Shown here: positions 41,404-50,500 of the stretch, one piece after another
Layout: each line of letters opens with the position of its first letter
Numbering within the stretch: position 1 is the first letter of the stretch
Source of the DNA: Vibrio owensii CAIM 1854 = LMG 25443
Lineage (GTDB): Bacteria > Pseudomonadota > Gammaproteobacteria > Enterobacterales > Vibrionaceae
Length of the DNA stretch: 64,000 bases
Direction: 5' to 3'
NCBI RefSeq assembly: GCF_000817815.1
Contig: NZ_JPRD01000055.1
Span: 1 to 64,000, forward strand
Notes under the pieces: generated by a model
Databases searched by the model: none
The model's input: the letters and a program-made list of their open reading frames with translations, nothing else
Told to the model about the DNA's origin: nothing
Made by a program: the position numbers and the translations under genes

Positions 41404-42771
41404 CTATTCCTTAGGGCGGTCACTGGGTTTCACGGTTAGGGTCAACCCTTTTATGGTTACCACGGTGACGTGGTCTCCTTGTTTGAGTTGCGCATCAGCT
41501 TTGGCTTGCCACAAAGCACCATCCAGTTGAACAAGCCCAGTTCCATCGACAAAATCATCGCTCACAACGGCGAGTTTGCCCGGGTAGGTTTCGAGTCCGG
41601 TGGTGGCTTTTTTACTGCGAATTTTAAGAAGCAAGCCAACGGTAATAACGATTAAGCCAGCAGAGAAAACAGCGATACCAATGATTAATGGCAGAGCGAT
41701 TTGGAAGCCGGGGATGTCGCTGTCCATCAGGAAGATGGAGCCGAGAACAAACGCAACGACACCACCTAAGCCGAGTATGCCAAAGCTCGGGTTAAAGGCC
41801 TCAGCAATCATCAGAGCAATACCGAGCAGCAGTAACCCTAAACCAACGTAATTCACTGGCATCATTTGTAGGGCATACATGGCGAGTAACAAACATATCC
41901 CACCGAGCACACCTGGTAAGCCGATGCCAGGGTTGTAGAACTCTAATAACAGACCGTAGATACCAATCAGCATCAGGATGTAAGCTACGTTGGGATTGGT
42001 GATCACCGCCAACATTTCTGCACGCCAGTCTGGGACGCGCTCTACCCACGTTGGGTTATCTAACGCCAGCTTATACGGCTTGCCGTTCACTTTGACCTCT
42101 GTGTCATTGATTGCGATGACCAAGTCTTCGGGCGAGTTAGCAATGTAATCAATAACGTTTAACTCTAGCGCTTCTGAAGCGTCTATGTTTGCAGCTTCGT
42201 TGACGGCTTTCTCTGCCCACTCGGCATTTCTGCCATGCAAGCGAGCCAAACCTTTGATGTATGCTCTGGCGTCATTAATGACTTTCTTTTCCATTGCGGT
42301 TTTGGCGGGTACTTTATCGGAGTTTTTACCTGATGATTCATCATTCGATTCGTCATTGTCTTTGCCGTCGGCACTAGAAGGTTGCTGTGGTGCGCCGCCA
42401 AGTGAAACAGGCGTAGCTGAGCCTAAATTGGTGGCTTCTGCCATCGCTGCAACATGACTGGCCAGCAGAATGTAGGTGCCAGCGCTAGCTGCCCGAGAGC
42501 CTGACGGACCAACCCAAGTTGCAATGGGTACTGAAGAGGTTGTGATGGCGTGAATGATGTCTCTCATTGAGCTATCAAGTCCGCCGGGGGTATCCATTTT
42601 TAGAATGATGAGGTCGACGCCGTTTTGCTGAGCCTCTTCAATCTCTCGCGACAGATAATCACTCAGAGCAGGACCAATCGCGCCTTTGACTGGCAATACC
42701 CAAACGGTGCTCGCTAGCGCTTGGCTGGCAAACAAGAGTAGAGGAAGAAGCCACAATCGTATCTGTTTCAT
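41404..42771 (-). CDS. NfeD-family membrane serine protease (slipin partner)
   Basis: The 455-residue protein has a signal peptide (cleaved near SQALA) and a ClpP-like protease domain at about 22-230. The oxyanion-type DTPGGLDSSM segment is present, and the catalytic serine lies in SRAASAGTYI. Its conserved lysine partner probably lies in the region after the low-complexity insert. That Ser/Asp/Asn-rich insert lies at about residues 125-155. Four to five membrane helices (about 255-380) and a C-terminal OB-fold NfeD domain (about 390-450) follow. It is cotranscribed with the slipin gene 9 bp downstream. Homologous proteases cleave stomatins or related membrane proteins. Confidence 0.92.
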   Translation of the reverse strand: MKQIRLWLLPLLLFASQALASTVWVLPVKGAIGPALSDYLSREIEEAQQNGVDLIILKMDTPGGLDSSMRDIIHAITTSSVPIATWVGPSGSRAASAGTYILLASHVAAMAEATNLGSATPVSLGGAPQQPSSADGKDNDESNDESSGKNSDKVPAKTAMEKKVINDARAYIKGLARLHGRNAEWAEKAVNEAANIDASEALELNVIDYIANSPEDLVIAINDTEVKVNGKPYKLALDNPTWVERVPDWRAEMLAVITNPNVAYILMLIGIYGLLLEFYNPGIGLPGVLGGICLLLAMYALQMMPVNYVGLGLLLLGIALMIAEAFNPSFGILGLGGVVAFVLGSIFLMDSDIPGFQIALPLIIGIAVFSAGLIVITVGLLLKIRSKKATTGLETYPGKLAVVSDDFVDGTGLVQLDGALWQAKADAQLKQGDHVTVVTIKGLTLTVKPSDRPKE

Positions 42772-42938
42772 ACAGCCCTCCTTGTGTTACCACTGGGACT
42801 TATCAAAACACTATTTAAAGTATAGATACGAGAGGGAGGGAGAAGGGAATTAAACAACGTTTAATAACGTCAAAGAATTCACTGTACAGAATTTTGAGTG
42901 AAAGAGGGCCGTTGAAACTTATCACGCTTCTCTGAGCG

Positions 42939-42982
42939 CTTTGAGATAGGTTGTTTTTCATTGATAACCGCCTATCTCAAGC
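42939..42982 (-). terminator. Inverted repeat downstream of the small membrane protein cluster
   Basis: TTGAGATAGG (42941-42950) pairs with CCTATCTCAA (42971-42980), with inner GGTT/AACC pairing. It lies 20 bp past the stop of the 43002 gene. The U-run is poor on the minus strand. Confidence 0.45.
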
Positions 42983-43001
42983 TTTTGAAACTACTATTGT
43001 T

Positions 43002-43367
43002 TTAAGGTCTATGCATGTATTGTTCATTGGTTTGGCAGATGTGTTCTGAGACTGGTTCATCTATTACTGGGTTTAGATTTACCAATAGTGCAGCGTTGTT
43101 GTCGCAAATGGTTGTGAGCGATCCTGTTTGCGCGCTCCAACCTTTAACTCTCCAGTCATTGATAATGTTGTGCAATTCACTCTCTGAGGAGGCCGAGCCG
43201 AGGGCGCCTGAGAGAATATTGTAGGCATTAATGAGCTTTGCTTCTGCCATGTACTGTGTTTGTTTTGTTGTTTCTATGTACAAGTAGGCTGACGTTATCC
43301 AACCTGAAAAACTCAGTATTACTACTAATACTGTCAGTGGGGCTATTGTGAAAGATTGAGTCGGCAT
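43002..43367 (-). CDS. Small bitopic membrane protein A (paralog of the next gene)
   Basis: The 121-residue protein has one membrane helix (about 8-30: APLTVLVVILSFSGWITSAY) and an external part of about 90 residues. That part shares the motif GWSAQTGSLTTICDN with the upstream gene's KWTAQTGSVTTLCKF. Both also share a helix-linking NAYNI segment, so they are paralogs. Two cysteines in the outer part (TTIC and SEHICQT) could form a disulfide, as in the partner. I do not know the family. The start ATG at 43367 lies 25 bp inside the upstream gene. The cluster resembles a membrane sensor unit, but this is inference. Confidence 0.7.
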   Translation of the reverse strand: MPTQSFTIAPLTVLVVILSFSGWITSAYLYIETTKQTQYMAEAKLINAYNILSGALGSASSESELHNIINDWRVKGWSAQTGSLTTICDNNAALLVNLNPVIDEPVSEHICQTNEQYMHRP

Positions 43368-43672
43368 ACTGTGGTTACTCCTTCGTCAGTCAAAATGCGT
43401 TTGAGTTTATCCCTGCCAAATTTGCAAAGCGTGGTTACTGAGCCAGTTTGTGCTGTCCACTTATTTTCGAACCAAAACTCCATGCTTGCGATAATGTCTT
43501 CTTGAGATTTATCTTCCTGAATTGCTTGAGCCACGATGTTATAGGCGTTTTCGCTCACCATACTTTCTAAATGATCTCGCTGTTCTGCCATATAGTTATA
43601 AAGCAGAAAGCCTGAGAAGAACCATCCTGAAAAAGACAGGGAAAATAGGAAGATAAGTTTCTTTCTGTTCAT
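43343..43672 (-). CDS. Small bitopic membrane protein B
   Basis: The 109-residue protein starts at the ATG at 43672, with GAGG nine bases before it. A TTG at 43687 would only add five residues. One membrane helix follows the N-terminal NRKK (LIFLFSLSFSGWFFSGFLLY). The outer part carries ENAYNIVAQAIQEDKSQEDI and the shared QTGSVTTLCKF motif, and ends VTTVCRLNLSQ with a second cysteine. It overlaps gene A by 25 bp, so the two are translated together. I find no homology by motif to known sensors or pili. Confidence 0.7.
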   Translation of the reverse strand: MNRKKLIFLFSLSFSGWFFSGFLLYNYMAEQRDHLESMVSENAYNIVAQAIQEDKSQEDIIASMEFWFENKWTAQTGSVTTLCKFGRDKLKRILTDEGVTTVCRLNLSQ

Positions 43673-43851
43673 ATTATTAATCCTCAATAACGTTTTTATT
43701 TATTTTGCGAAGAGTCTTTGTTTATTCTCAGAAATTCTCTGAGTGAGCCTCGACACAAAAGAGCACAAAATAATATTAGAGAATGGCGTGGACGTTATAG
43801 TCACATTGTTGCGTAGCGTCACCTTGCCGTTTTATTTCACGTACTTGCGTG

Positions 43852-43884
43852 CGGACATCATTGATTGGGTGATGTCCGTTTTTT
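43852..43884 (+). terminator. Orphan plus-strand terminator at the 3' end of the winged-helix gene
   Basis: CGGACATCA (43852-43860) pairs with TGATGTCCG (43870-43878) around a 9-nt loop, followed by six T. No convincing plus-strand gene precedes it, so a short plus-strand transcript from about 43740-43790 is possible. The hairpin contains the stop of the minus-strand gene at 43858. Confidence 0.6.
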
Positions 43885-44223
43885 ATGCATTAAAATGTGT
43901 CCTTTCTTTAATTCGAAGTGTTGTTTTGCAATGTCTGCGGGTATTCCTGTATTTCGCATGACCTTATTAAGGTTGATGCTGTTGTCGAAAAAGACATTGC
44001 GCTCTAGCTCCGAGATAGTGATTTGGCGTCCTGGGTTATCAAATAAATAAGAAATAAACCGAAAATTTATACTGCCATTACGAAAACTGATGATCTTTTC
44101 ATCATTTAACCATAATGAGTAATCTTCTTTATCTAACCTAAGCTCGTTTTCTTTAACTTGAATCTGAAGACAAATAAGTAAGAAGAAAAGGCTATTCAAA
44201 AGAAGTAAAAATGGAAATAACAC
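43858..44223 (-). CDS. Membrane-anchored protein with a winged-helix-like domain
   Basis: The 121-residue product starts at a GTG at 44223 with GGAG seven bases before it. An N-terminal membrane helix (MLFPFLLLLNSLFFLLICL) comes first. It is followed by a charged part of about 95 residues, including the stretch FRFISYLFDNPGRQITISEL. That text resembles the start of an OmpR/PhoB-type winged helix (a YL..NPGR loop), and NLNKVMRNTGIP could be its recognition region. A membrane-bound regulator of ToxR style with the order of parts reversed is one reading. The resemblance is weak. It lies 186 bp upstream of gene B on the same strand and may belong to the same unit. Confidence 0.55.
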   Translation of the reverse strand: MLFPFLLLLNSLFFLLICLQIQVKENELRLDKEDYSLWLNDEKIISFRNGSINFRFISYLFDNPGRQITISELERNVFFDNSINLNKVMRNTGIPADIAKQHFELKKGHILMHKKRTSPNQ

Positions 44224-44529
44224 AGCACTTCTCCATTTGATTTGATATTCAACTCGGTGAGTTTTTTATTGAACCTGCTACGGATGTGTCACAACGATAA
44301 GTGATTTGAGAATAATACGTGAGTCATTTTGTACTATTTATAACCTTAGTTAATATAATTTAAACTTATTTAATCACTATCGCGTAAGATTACCGGTGTC
44401 ACTTTGATTTTGTGAAGTTGGATTTTCTATAAACAAAGAAATTCACTTTATGGGACGTTGTGGTTCTTCAGAAAACCAGTAAACTGCGAAGAATCAACGA
44501 CACTCAGACAAGAAGATAAGTGGGAAGTT

Positions 44530-44649
44530 ATGATGTTAATTGCGATTCGATTGGTGAAGCTTGCCGTTATCTGTGCAGTGTTCTTCACTATCTACGATTT
44601 GATTGCGTTCGGTGAGGTGACTTGGATTAATCGTTTCTTCAACCTGTAA
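44530..44649 (+). CDS. Small membrane protein, 39 residues
   Basis: The ATG pair at 44530/44533 follows GGGAAG and opens a single-helix protein: MLIAIRLVKLAVICAVFFTI and then YDLIAFGEVTWINRFFNL. A longer in-frame start at 44458 would add 24 unconvincing residues. A strong intrinsic terminator follows directly (44662), which argues for real expression. Function is unknown. The 306-bp region before it (44224-44529) is AT-rich, with no promoter I can state firmly. Confidence 0.55.
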   Translation: MMLIAIRLVKLAVICAVFFTIYDLIAFGEVTWINRFFNL

Positions 44650-44661
44650 TCCGAAATGAAA

Positions 44662-44681
44662 GGGGCATCGAGCCCCTTTTT
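44662..44681 (+). terminator. Terminator of the small membrane protein gene
   Basis: GGGGC (44662-44666) pairs with GCCCC (44672-44676) around ATCGA, followed by five T. Confidence 0.8.
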
Positions 44682-44686
44682 GCTGT

Positions 44687-46354
44687 CTAGCTTGTTAGTT
44701 CTGGTTGCGTAGGTGAGGTGTTGACCACAGACATCTGTTGACATCGATCTTGAGCCAGAAAAAGAAACTTGTCGTAGCCGCTCTTCTCAAGCTCTTCACT
44801 AGAAACCAATTGCTTCACAATGTTGTCGCAGCGTTTGATCAGCAGCTCAACCTCTAATGACGATTTGTTGCTCGGAAAAGCTCGTGTTAGCACTTTGATG
44901 ATGTTAATACACACGGTTCTTAGCAGCGGACAACGTGCTTGAAGCTCAATTAATGCGTCGATCAAAGCTTGGTAATCTTGCTCGGCTGCACGAATCTTCT
45001 TGTACTGTTCTTGCATCCAAGCTTGACGCTCCGCGTTGTCGGTTTCTAAAGAACGACCAAGAGCAATTTTACTCGATAGAATCGTATCGCTTGAGTCGGT
45101 TTGTAGGTTTTCAAAACACCAAGTTATGGCTTGAGAAAACTCAGATTCGAAGTTCATCTCATGCAATAACCAAGCGAGATGAAACTGCGCATAAAAGTGA
45201 GCGAAAGGCTTACGACGATACAAATCACTGAGCACTTTAAATGCTGCAACGTACTGGTTTTCCTCAATCGCAATGTGCACGGCAATCAGATCCAATTCGT
45301 CCTTAATTGCTTTGTTTTCTGGGCCGTTAGTGATGGATTTAAACAGGCTTTTTGCCTGAGCCAGCAAATCCTCACGACTTTCTAATTTTCGCACGCAGTA
45401 AAGCAAAATTCGGATCAAGTTCAGCTTAGAGAAGGTGTTGTTGCGATAGGTATCTTTGTTGATCTCCATGTACGCGTGATAGTGCTGTAATGCTGAGTGA
45501 TAATCGTGCTCTGCTAGGCACAAGTTAACGATCACCAGTTCACGTTCTGAATTGCCTTCAACCAAGCTGTTTGCTAGCTCTAAGTGTCTGATTGCACTTG
45601 GTACTTCACGGTTAAGCATGTTGAAGTTCGCGGCACATTCACGAACTTCAACATTGTTTGGAGACTCTTCTAGCAAGCTACGTACTAGGCGTTGTGCTTC
45701 GTCGTTTTCACCCAGAGAAACAAGCGTGTTTGCCAAGCCGATTTTTGCCCAGTTAACGTCTTTGCGTTCAATGACTTGTTCGTAGACGATTTTGGCTTCG
45801 TGATGCAGCTTTAGGCGCGTTAAGAAATCGGCACGGAACTTCTCAATAATGAAGAAGTATTCTGGGTGGAAGGGTGCTAACTCGTCGCACGCTTCTAAGC
45901 CTGCATGAGCATCGTTCTTCAACTCAGCTTCGTAGATGGCTTGTAAGGTATTTTTACGCTTTACTGCGCCTGAAATACGCTCTTTTAACGTGATTGAGTT
46001 AAAGGGCTTAAGTAGGTACTCGTCGGGCTTGAGCTCAATGATCGCACGTACGATAGTGGCAGAGCTTTCCCCTGTTACCAGAATAAACACCGTGTCATGG
46101 CTCAAGAGTTTGAGATGTTTTAACTCTTCAAAGAGTTGTTTACCGTTCATGCCGCGACCAAAGTTATAGTCACAAATGATCAGATCAATTCGCTCTTGAT
46201 GGGCGATTGAAATCGCACCCTTAGCAAGACGAGCGGTGAAAATGCGTTTGTCAGAGAAACCAAGTTTGGTCAGCATGTTTCGTAATGTGAGTACTACGAT
46301 AGGCGCATCATCGACAATGAGCACATTGTATTGTGAGAAAGATTTGGTATTCAT
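44687..46354 (-). CDS. Response regulator with receiver and TPR-like helical output
   Basis: The protein has about 555 residues. I take the ATG at 46354 as the start, and earlier ATGs up to 46408 are possible. The receiver domain (about 8-130) has acidic residues in LIVDDAP, phospho-acceptor Asp62 in IICDYNFGRGMNG and Lys in YLLKPFN. After it come about 400 residues of alpha-helical repeats, resembling tetratricopeptide units (EVRECAANFNMLNREVPSAI, EENQYVAAFKVLSDLYRRKP). It has no DNA-binding or enzyme domain, so it probably works by protein contact. It is the third gene of a unit with the REC-EAL protein and the hybrid kinase. Similar receiver-TPR regulators are common in vibrios and shewanellae. 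Confidence 0.85.
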   Translation of the reverse strand: MNTKSFSQYNVLIVDDAPIVVLTLRNMLTKLGFSDKRIFTARLAKGAISIAHQERIDLIICDYNFGRGMNGKQLFEELKHLKLLSHDTVFILVTGESSATIVRAIIELKPDEYLLKPFNSITLKERISGAVKRKNTLQAIYEAELKNDAHAGLEACDELAPFHPEYFFIIEKFRADFLTRLKLHHEAKIVYEQVIERKDVNWAKIGLANTLVSLGENDEAQRLVRSLLEESPNNVEVRECAANFNMLNREVPSAIRHLELANSLVEGNSERELVIVNLCLAEHDYHSALQHYHAYMEINKDTYRNNTFSKLNLIRILLYCVRKLESREDLLAQAKSLFKSITNGPENKAIKDELDLIAVHIAIEENQYVAAFKVLSDLYRRKPFAHFYAQFHLAWLLHEMNFESEFSQAITWCFENLQTDSSDTILSSKIALGRSLETDNAERQAWMQEQYKKIRAAEQDYQALIDALIELQARCPLLRTVCINIIKVLTRAFPSNKSSLEVELLIKRCDNIVKQLVSSEELEKSGYDKFLFLAQDRCQQMSVVNTSPTQPELTS

Positions 46355-46418
46355 TTCAAAGTGATTCATCAAACAAAATCTAAGCGGCGAGGGCAGACCA
46401 TATGCCACTTAGATTGAA

Positions 46419-47561
46419 TTAGAACAAAGCTTCCAGTTGCTCAAATGGAACAGGACGGCTGCGCACAAAACCTTGATACAGGTCGACGCCAATTTGACGA
46501 AGGTAGTAAAGCGTTTCGTGGTCTTCGACGCCCTCGGCTACCGACTTTAATCCCAGTGACTTTGCCAGTTGTAAGCTAGAGATGGTCAGTTGCTGGCTCT
46601 TAAAATTGGTTAGCGCGTTTTTGATGAATTGGCGATCAATCTTCAATTCCGTGTACGGCAAAATCGCCAGTTGACTGAGAGAAGAGTAACCCGTCCCAAA
46701 ATCATCAATCGCCAAACCGACACCTCTTAGGCGCAAGTTAGCTAGGTTGGCTAACGAAACCACGTCTGAATCGTAGACCTCATCTTCTGTAAGCTCTAAC
46801 GTCACTCGTTCTGGTGCGATCTGGTATTGGTCGCACAAACGGAAAAATCGTTCGCTCATCGGTTGTTTAAGCGTTTTCTGGTTCATGTTGACGGACAAAC
46901 TCACGCTGGTGTTGAGTTTAGCCAAATCACGTAAGGCGTTTTCTAGAACCAACCAAAATAGTTTATCCAGCTCATTACGAGCTTGGATCTCACTTAAAAA
47001 CTGAGCCGGAGCCAACACGCCATGTTCTGGGTGAAAGCAGCGCACCAACGCTTCTAGCCCAACCAAACGGTTATCGACTACCGAGTATTGTGGCTGGTAG
47101 CAGTTATGAAACCAACCTTGTTGGAACGCGGTATCGATGTCTGTTGTGTTCATCAGCACAGGCAGGGCAACGACTTGCTCTTCGATGGTGTACTGCTGGA
47201 AAGCCGTCAATATCTGACTCAGCTGTTCACAAGAAATCGGTTTAGTGAGTGCGCGTACAAAGTCATAGCCTGCCGACAAACACATGTTGTAAGTGATTTC
47301 GACCACATCCTGATTCATCGCACTCAAAATCACCACACCTTTTGGGCGCGTTTCTTTCGACAGCGTGCACAGCAAGTCCACGCCATTTATATCGGGTAGG
47401 TCGATGTCGCAGAACATCAAATCTACAGCTTGGTTGGTGCAGATTTCGCTGACCTCAGAACCTCGATGTACGATGGTGATTGAGCCATTAAAAAGACGAT
47501 TAAGCAGAATCTTGAGATTGGTTGCTTGTAGTCGGTCATCTTCAACAATCAAAATGTTCAA
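46419..47561 (-). CDS. Receiver-EAL cyclic-di-GMP phosphodiesterase
   Basis: The 380-residue response regulator has a receiver domain (about 1-120, phospho-acceptor Asp52 in FCDIDLPDINGVDLL, Lys in ALTKPIS) and an EAL domain at about 140-378. LEALVRCF and DDFGTGYSSLSQL are intact, and YTELKIDRQFIKN supplies a conserved Lys/Asp pair, so hydrolysis of c-di-GMP is expected when phosphorylated. It starts at a TTG at 47561 that follows the kinase stop TAA without any gap, so expression depends on translation of the kinase. The upstream hybrid kinase is the obvious phosphate donor. Confidence 0.92.
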   Translation of the reverse strand: MNILIVEDDRLQATNLKILLNRLFNGSITIVHRGSEVSEICTNQAVDLMFCDIDLPDINGVDLLCTLSKETRPKGVVILSAMNQDVVEITYNMCLSAGYDFVRALTKPISCEQLSQILTAFQQYTIEEQVVALPVLMNTTDIDTAFQQGWFHNCYQPQYSVVDNRLVGLEALVRCFHPEHGVLAPAQFLSEIQARNELDKLFWLVLENALRDLAKLNTSVSLSVNMNQKTLKQPMSERFFRLCDQYQIAPERVTLELTEDEVYDSDVVSLANLANLRLRGVGLAIDDFGTGYSSLSQLAILPYTELKIDRQFIKNALTNFKSQQLTISSLQLAKSLGLKSVAEGVEDHETLYYLRQIGVDLYQGFVRSRPVPFEQLEALF

Positions 47562-50500
47562 TTAGTTGTTCTCACTCAAATCTAGCCATTGTTTTGTGGT
47601 GGCTATGATGGTTTCTAATTCGTTAAGTAAAGCGGTGCGCGCTTGCTGTTCTTGCTCTGTACCTATCAGCATTTCACACTGCTGGGCACTGTGCTTCAAT
47701 TGAGTCAAATTCAATGCCGCGGCAGAACCTTTAATTCGGTGTGCGACAGACTTAAGACTCTCTTCGCCAGAGTGAATCAATGCGATGTCGTTACTCAGCG
47801 CTTCGCAGACCACGTGTGCCATTTCTGCTTTTTCTTCATGGTGATAGGCATCCAACCAGTCACTTTGAGTTTCGCTAGAGAAGGACATCGCCAAATACTG
47901 CTCACACAAGGTTTTGAGATCGTCCAAGTTATAGGGCTTGAACAAGACCGACTCCATGCCGTTTTGCTCCGCTTTCTCAATCACATTACGAGAGTTTTCT
48001 GCCGTACAACCCACGACGGGCAGTGAGGCAAATTCGCTACTCGCTTTGAGTTTTTGTGTAAGTTGATAGCCATCCAGATCCGGCATATGGCAATCACTAA
48101 TAATCAAACTGATTGGCGCGAAAGCATTGTCGTCTTGAGCCTGTTTCAACAACTCAATCGCCTCACTCCCACTCGCTGCCAATTGGCAACACACACCAAG
48201 CTTTTCAAACTGGCGCTTAAACAACAGTCGGTTAATGGCGTCGTCATCAACCACTAAAACTCGACCTTGCCATTGGCAGGTTGTCGGTTGTGTCCAATGA
48301 TTTGGCATCGTCGAACTTGTGTTCAGTTTTTGCTGAATAAGGTCAGGATAAACATTGGAGTAGTGCGGTTCTGGCTCAATGACATGATGCTTGAGTTCAA
48401 ACTCATCGAGCGTTACCTGCCAAGTATTTAGCCAACGTTGTATCTGCTTATCTTCGGTGTAAATCGGTCCCATGCCCGTTAGGTCGAGAGGTTGACTGGT
48501 CATTGGCAAACGCACGGTAATCTCTGTCCCTTTGCCTTGTTTACTATTCACCTCTATCGTGCCGTTCATGATGTCGACCAGTTTTTTCACAATAGACATA
48601 CCAAGACCTGTGCCCCCAAAACGACGGCTGATGCTCTTATCACCCTGCACAAATGGTTGGAATAGGGCATCCAATTGAGCCTTGCTCATGCCACATCCGG
48701 AGTCTTGCACGGAGAAAACAAGCTCATTCGCGCGGACGTGAATGTTCACGCTGATCTTGCCTTTGTCTGTGAACTTAACGGCATTACTCAGTAGGTTGTT
48801 GATGATCTGGTTAACGCGCAGCCAGTCTAGATTCACCAAAGCATAAGGTGTCGGTTGCCAATTTACTTCAAACGCTAAAGCCTTTTGTTCTACTGCTTTT
48901 TCAAAGCTGCGCAAACTTGAGCCAAGCTCTTCGTAAACATTGCCACTGTGCACATCCAACTGAAGCTGGTTCGCATCCACTTTAGAGAAGTCGAGAATGT
49001 CGTTTACGTGCAACTGCAAACGCTCAGCCGACAACATCGCACTTTTCAGTAGTTCTTTGCTTTCCGGACGGTCGAGGTCTTGTTCCAATAGTTCCATCAG
49101 TCCGAGCATGGCAGCGATAGGGGTTCTCAGTTCATGGCTGATCACCGCAAGAAAGTGCTCTCGTGCCTCAATGGCTTGCATGGCTTTGAGGTTGGAAGCT
49201 TTCAATGCACACTCTTTCTTTTTCAGCTCGGTGATGTCATCAAACACCGTCATATGGAAGCGTGTCCCTTCTTCTGGATGAAGGAGAGACTGCCTTCTTA
49301 CTCGGTAATGCTTTTTACCGAGAGAGCAGAGCGTGGTGACGATTTCATCCGGTACTGGGTAGTCCGTATCCTTGGTTAGCTTCAAAACCAATTCGCGTTG
49401 TTCATTGGTGATGTTGCTGTCGGTATTACATCGTTGCAGCATCGACAAGTACGGCTTGTTGGCTAAGATTTGCTGGTGGTTATCATCCGAGATCAAAATC
49501 TTATTAGGGATATGATCAAGCACTGAAGACAACCATCGGTTTTGTCGCTGACGTACTTTGGTCTCGTATTCTTTACGCTTGATCTTACGAGTCAGATGCC
49601 CGGTTCTCAGAATGTAAATCAGCACGGCAACCAACAGCGCACAGACACCGACTAGCGCCCAAATCACCACGATTTCTTTGTCGACACCATAGTGGACGGT
49701 GACTTTGTCATGACGCTCCATGAGCTGCTTCAACTCGGCGTCTGTGGTGATTTTCAACACGGTGTTCAACACGCGGCGTAAGAACTCAGAGTCTTTTCTT
49801 AGCTCCATGCCCAGTCTTACTTTGAGCTGAATACCCGTTGGAGGTGTAACCGCTTCAAACGTCTTGCCTTGCCCATCGTAATAATGATTGTCGATCAGGC
49901 TCTGGTTAACAAAAGCATGGGAAATCTCACCTTCTTCAAACGCTGCCATCAAGTTATCGAAATCACGATAAACTTCCGCAGAGGAATACTCCGAGTGATC
50001 GAGAAAATGCGGGTAAAAGTTACCTGAGCGATCCAAAATGGCCACGTTTTCTTCAGCGTTCGAATTGAGCGATTTAATGTAACCAAACTGCAAGTAGCCC
50101 AGGGTTCTGGTCGTGATAAAGCGCTTCTTATCGGTTAGGGCAATGTTGCGCGCAGGCAGTAAGTCGACCAGATTCTCTTGCAGCATCAAGTCAACATCGC
50201 GCCCATTAGCTGGCACGTATTCGAACTTGATCATGCTCTTTTGCTCCATCAGCTTAAGCAGATCATGAACATAGCCTTTTATCTCGCCCGTTTTTGGATC
50301 GAGATACGACAGCGGATACACATTATCTTGAATTGTGTAGCGTACCGTCTGATGACCTTGCTGCTGCTCTAGAATATCTAGCATCAATTCGTTGTGCAGA
50401 ATGTTGATGTTGGCTTCGATGTGAACGCGACTGTGTTTCGATTCTTTCGAGTGTTTGATGTACTTAGTGATGATGTCCATCAACTGGGTAGATTCTTTTC

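Noticed and set aside
43743..43961. Plus-strand frame of 72 codons crossing the orphan terminator
   Set aside because: It runs through the terminator hairpin and overlaps the winged-helix gene in antisense, with no ribosome site.
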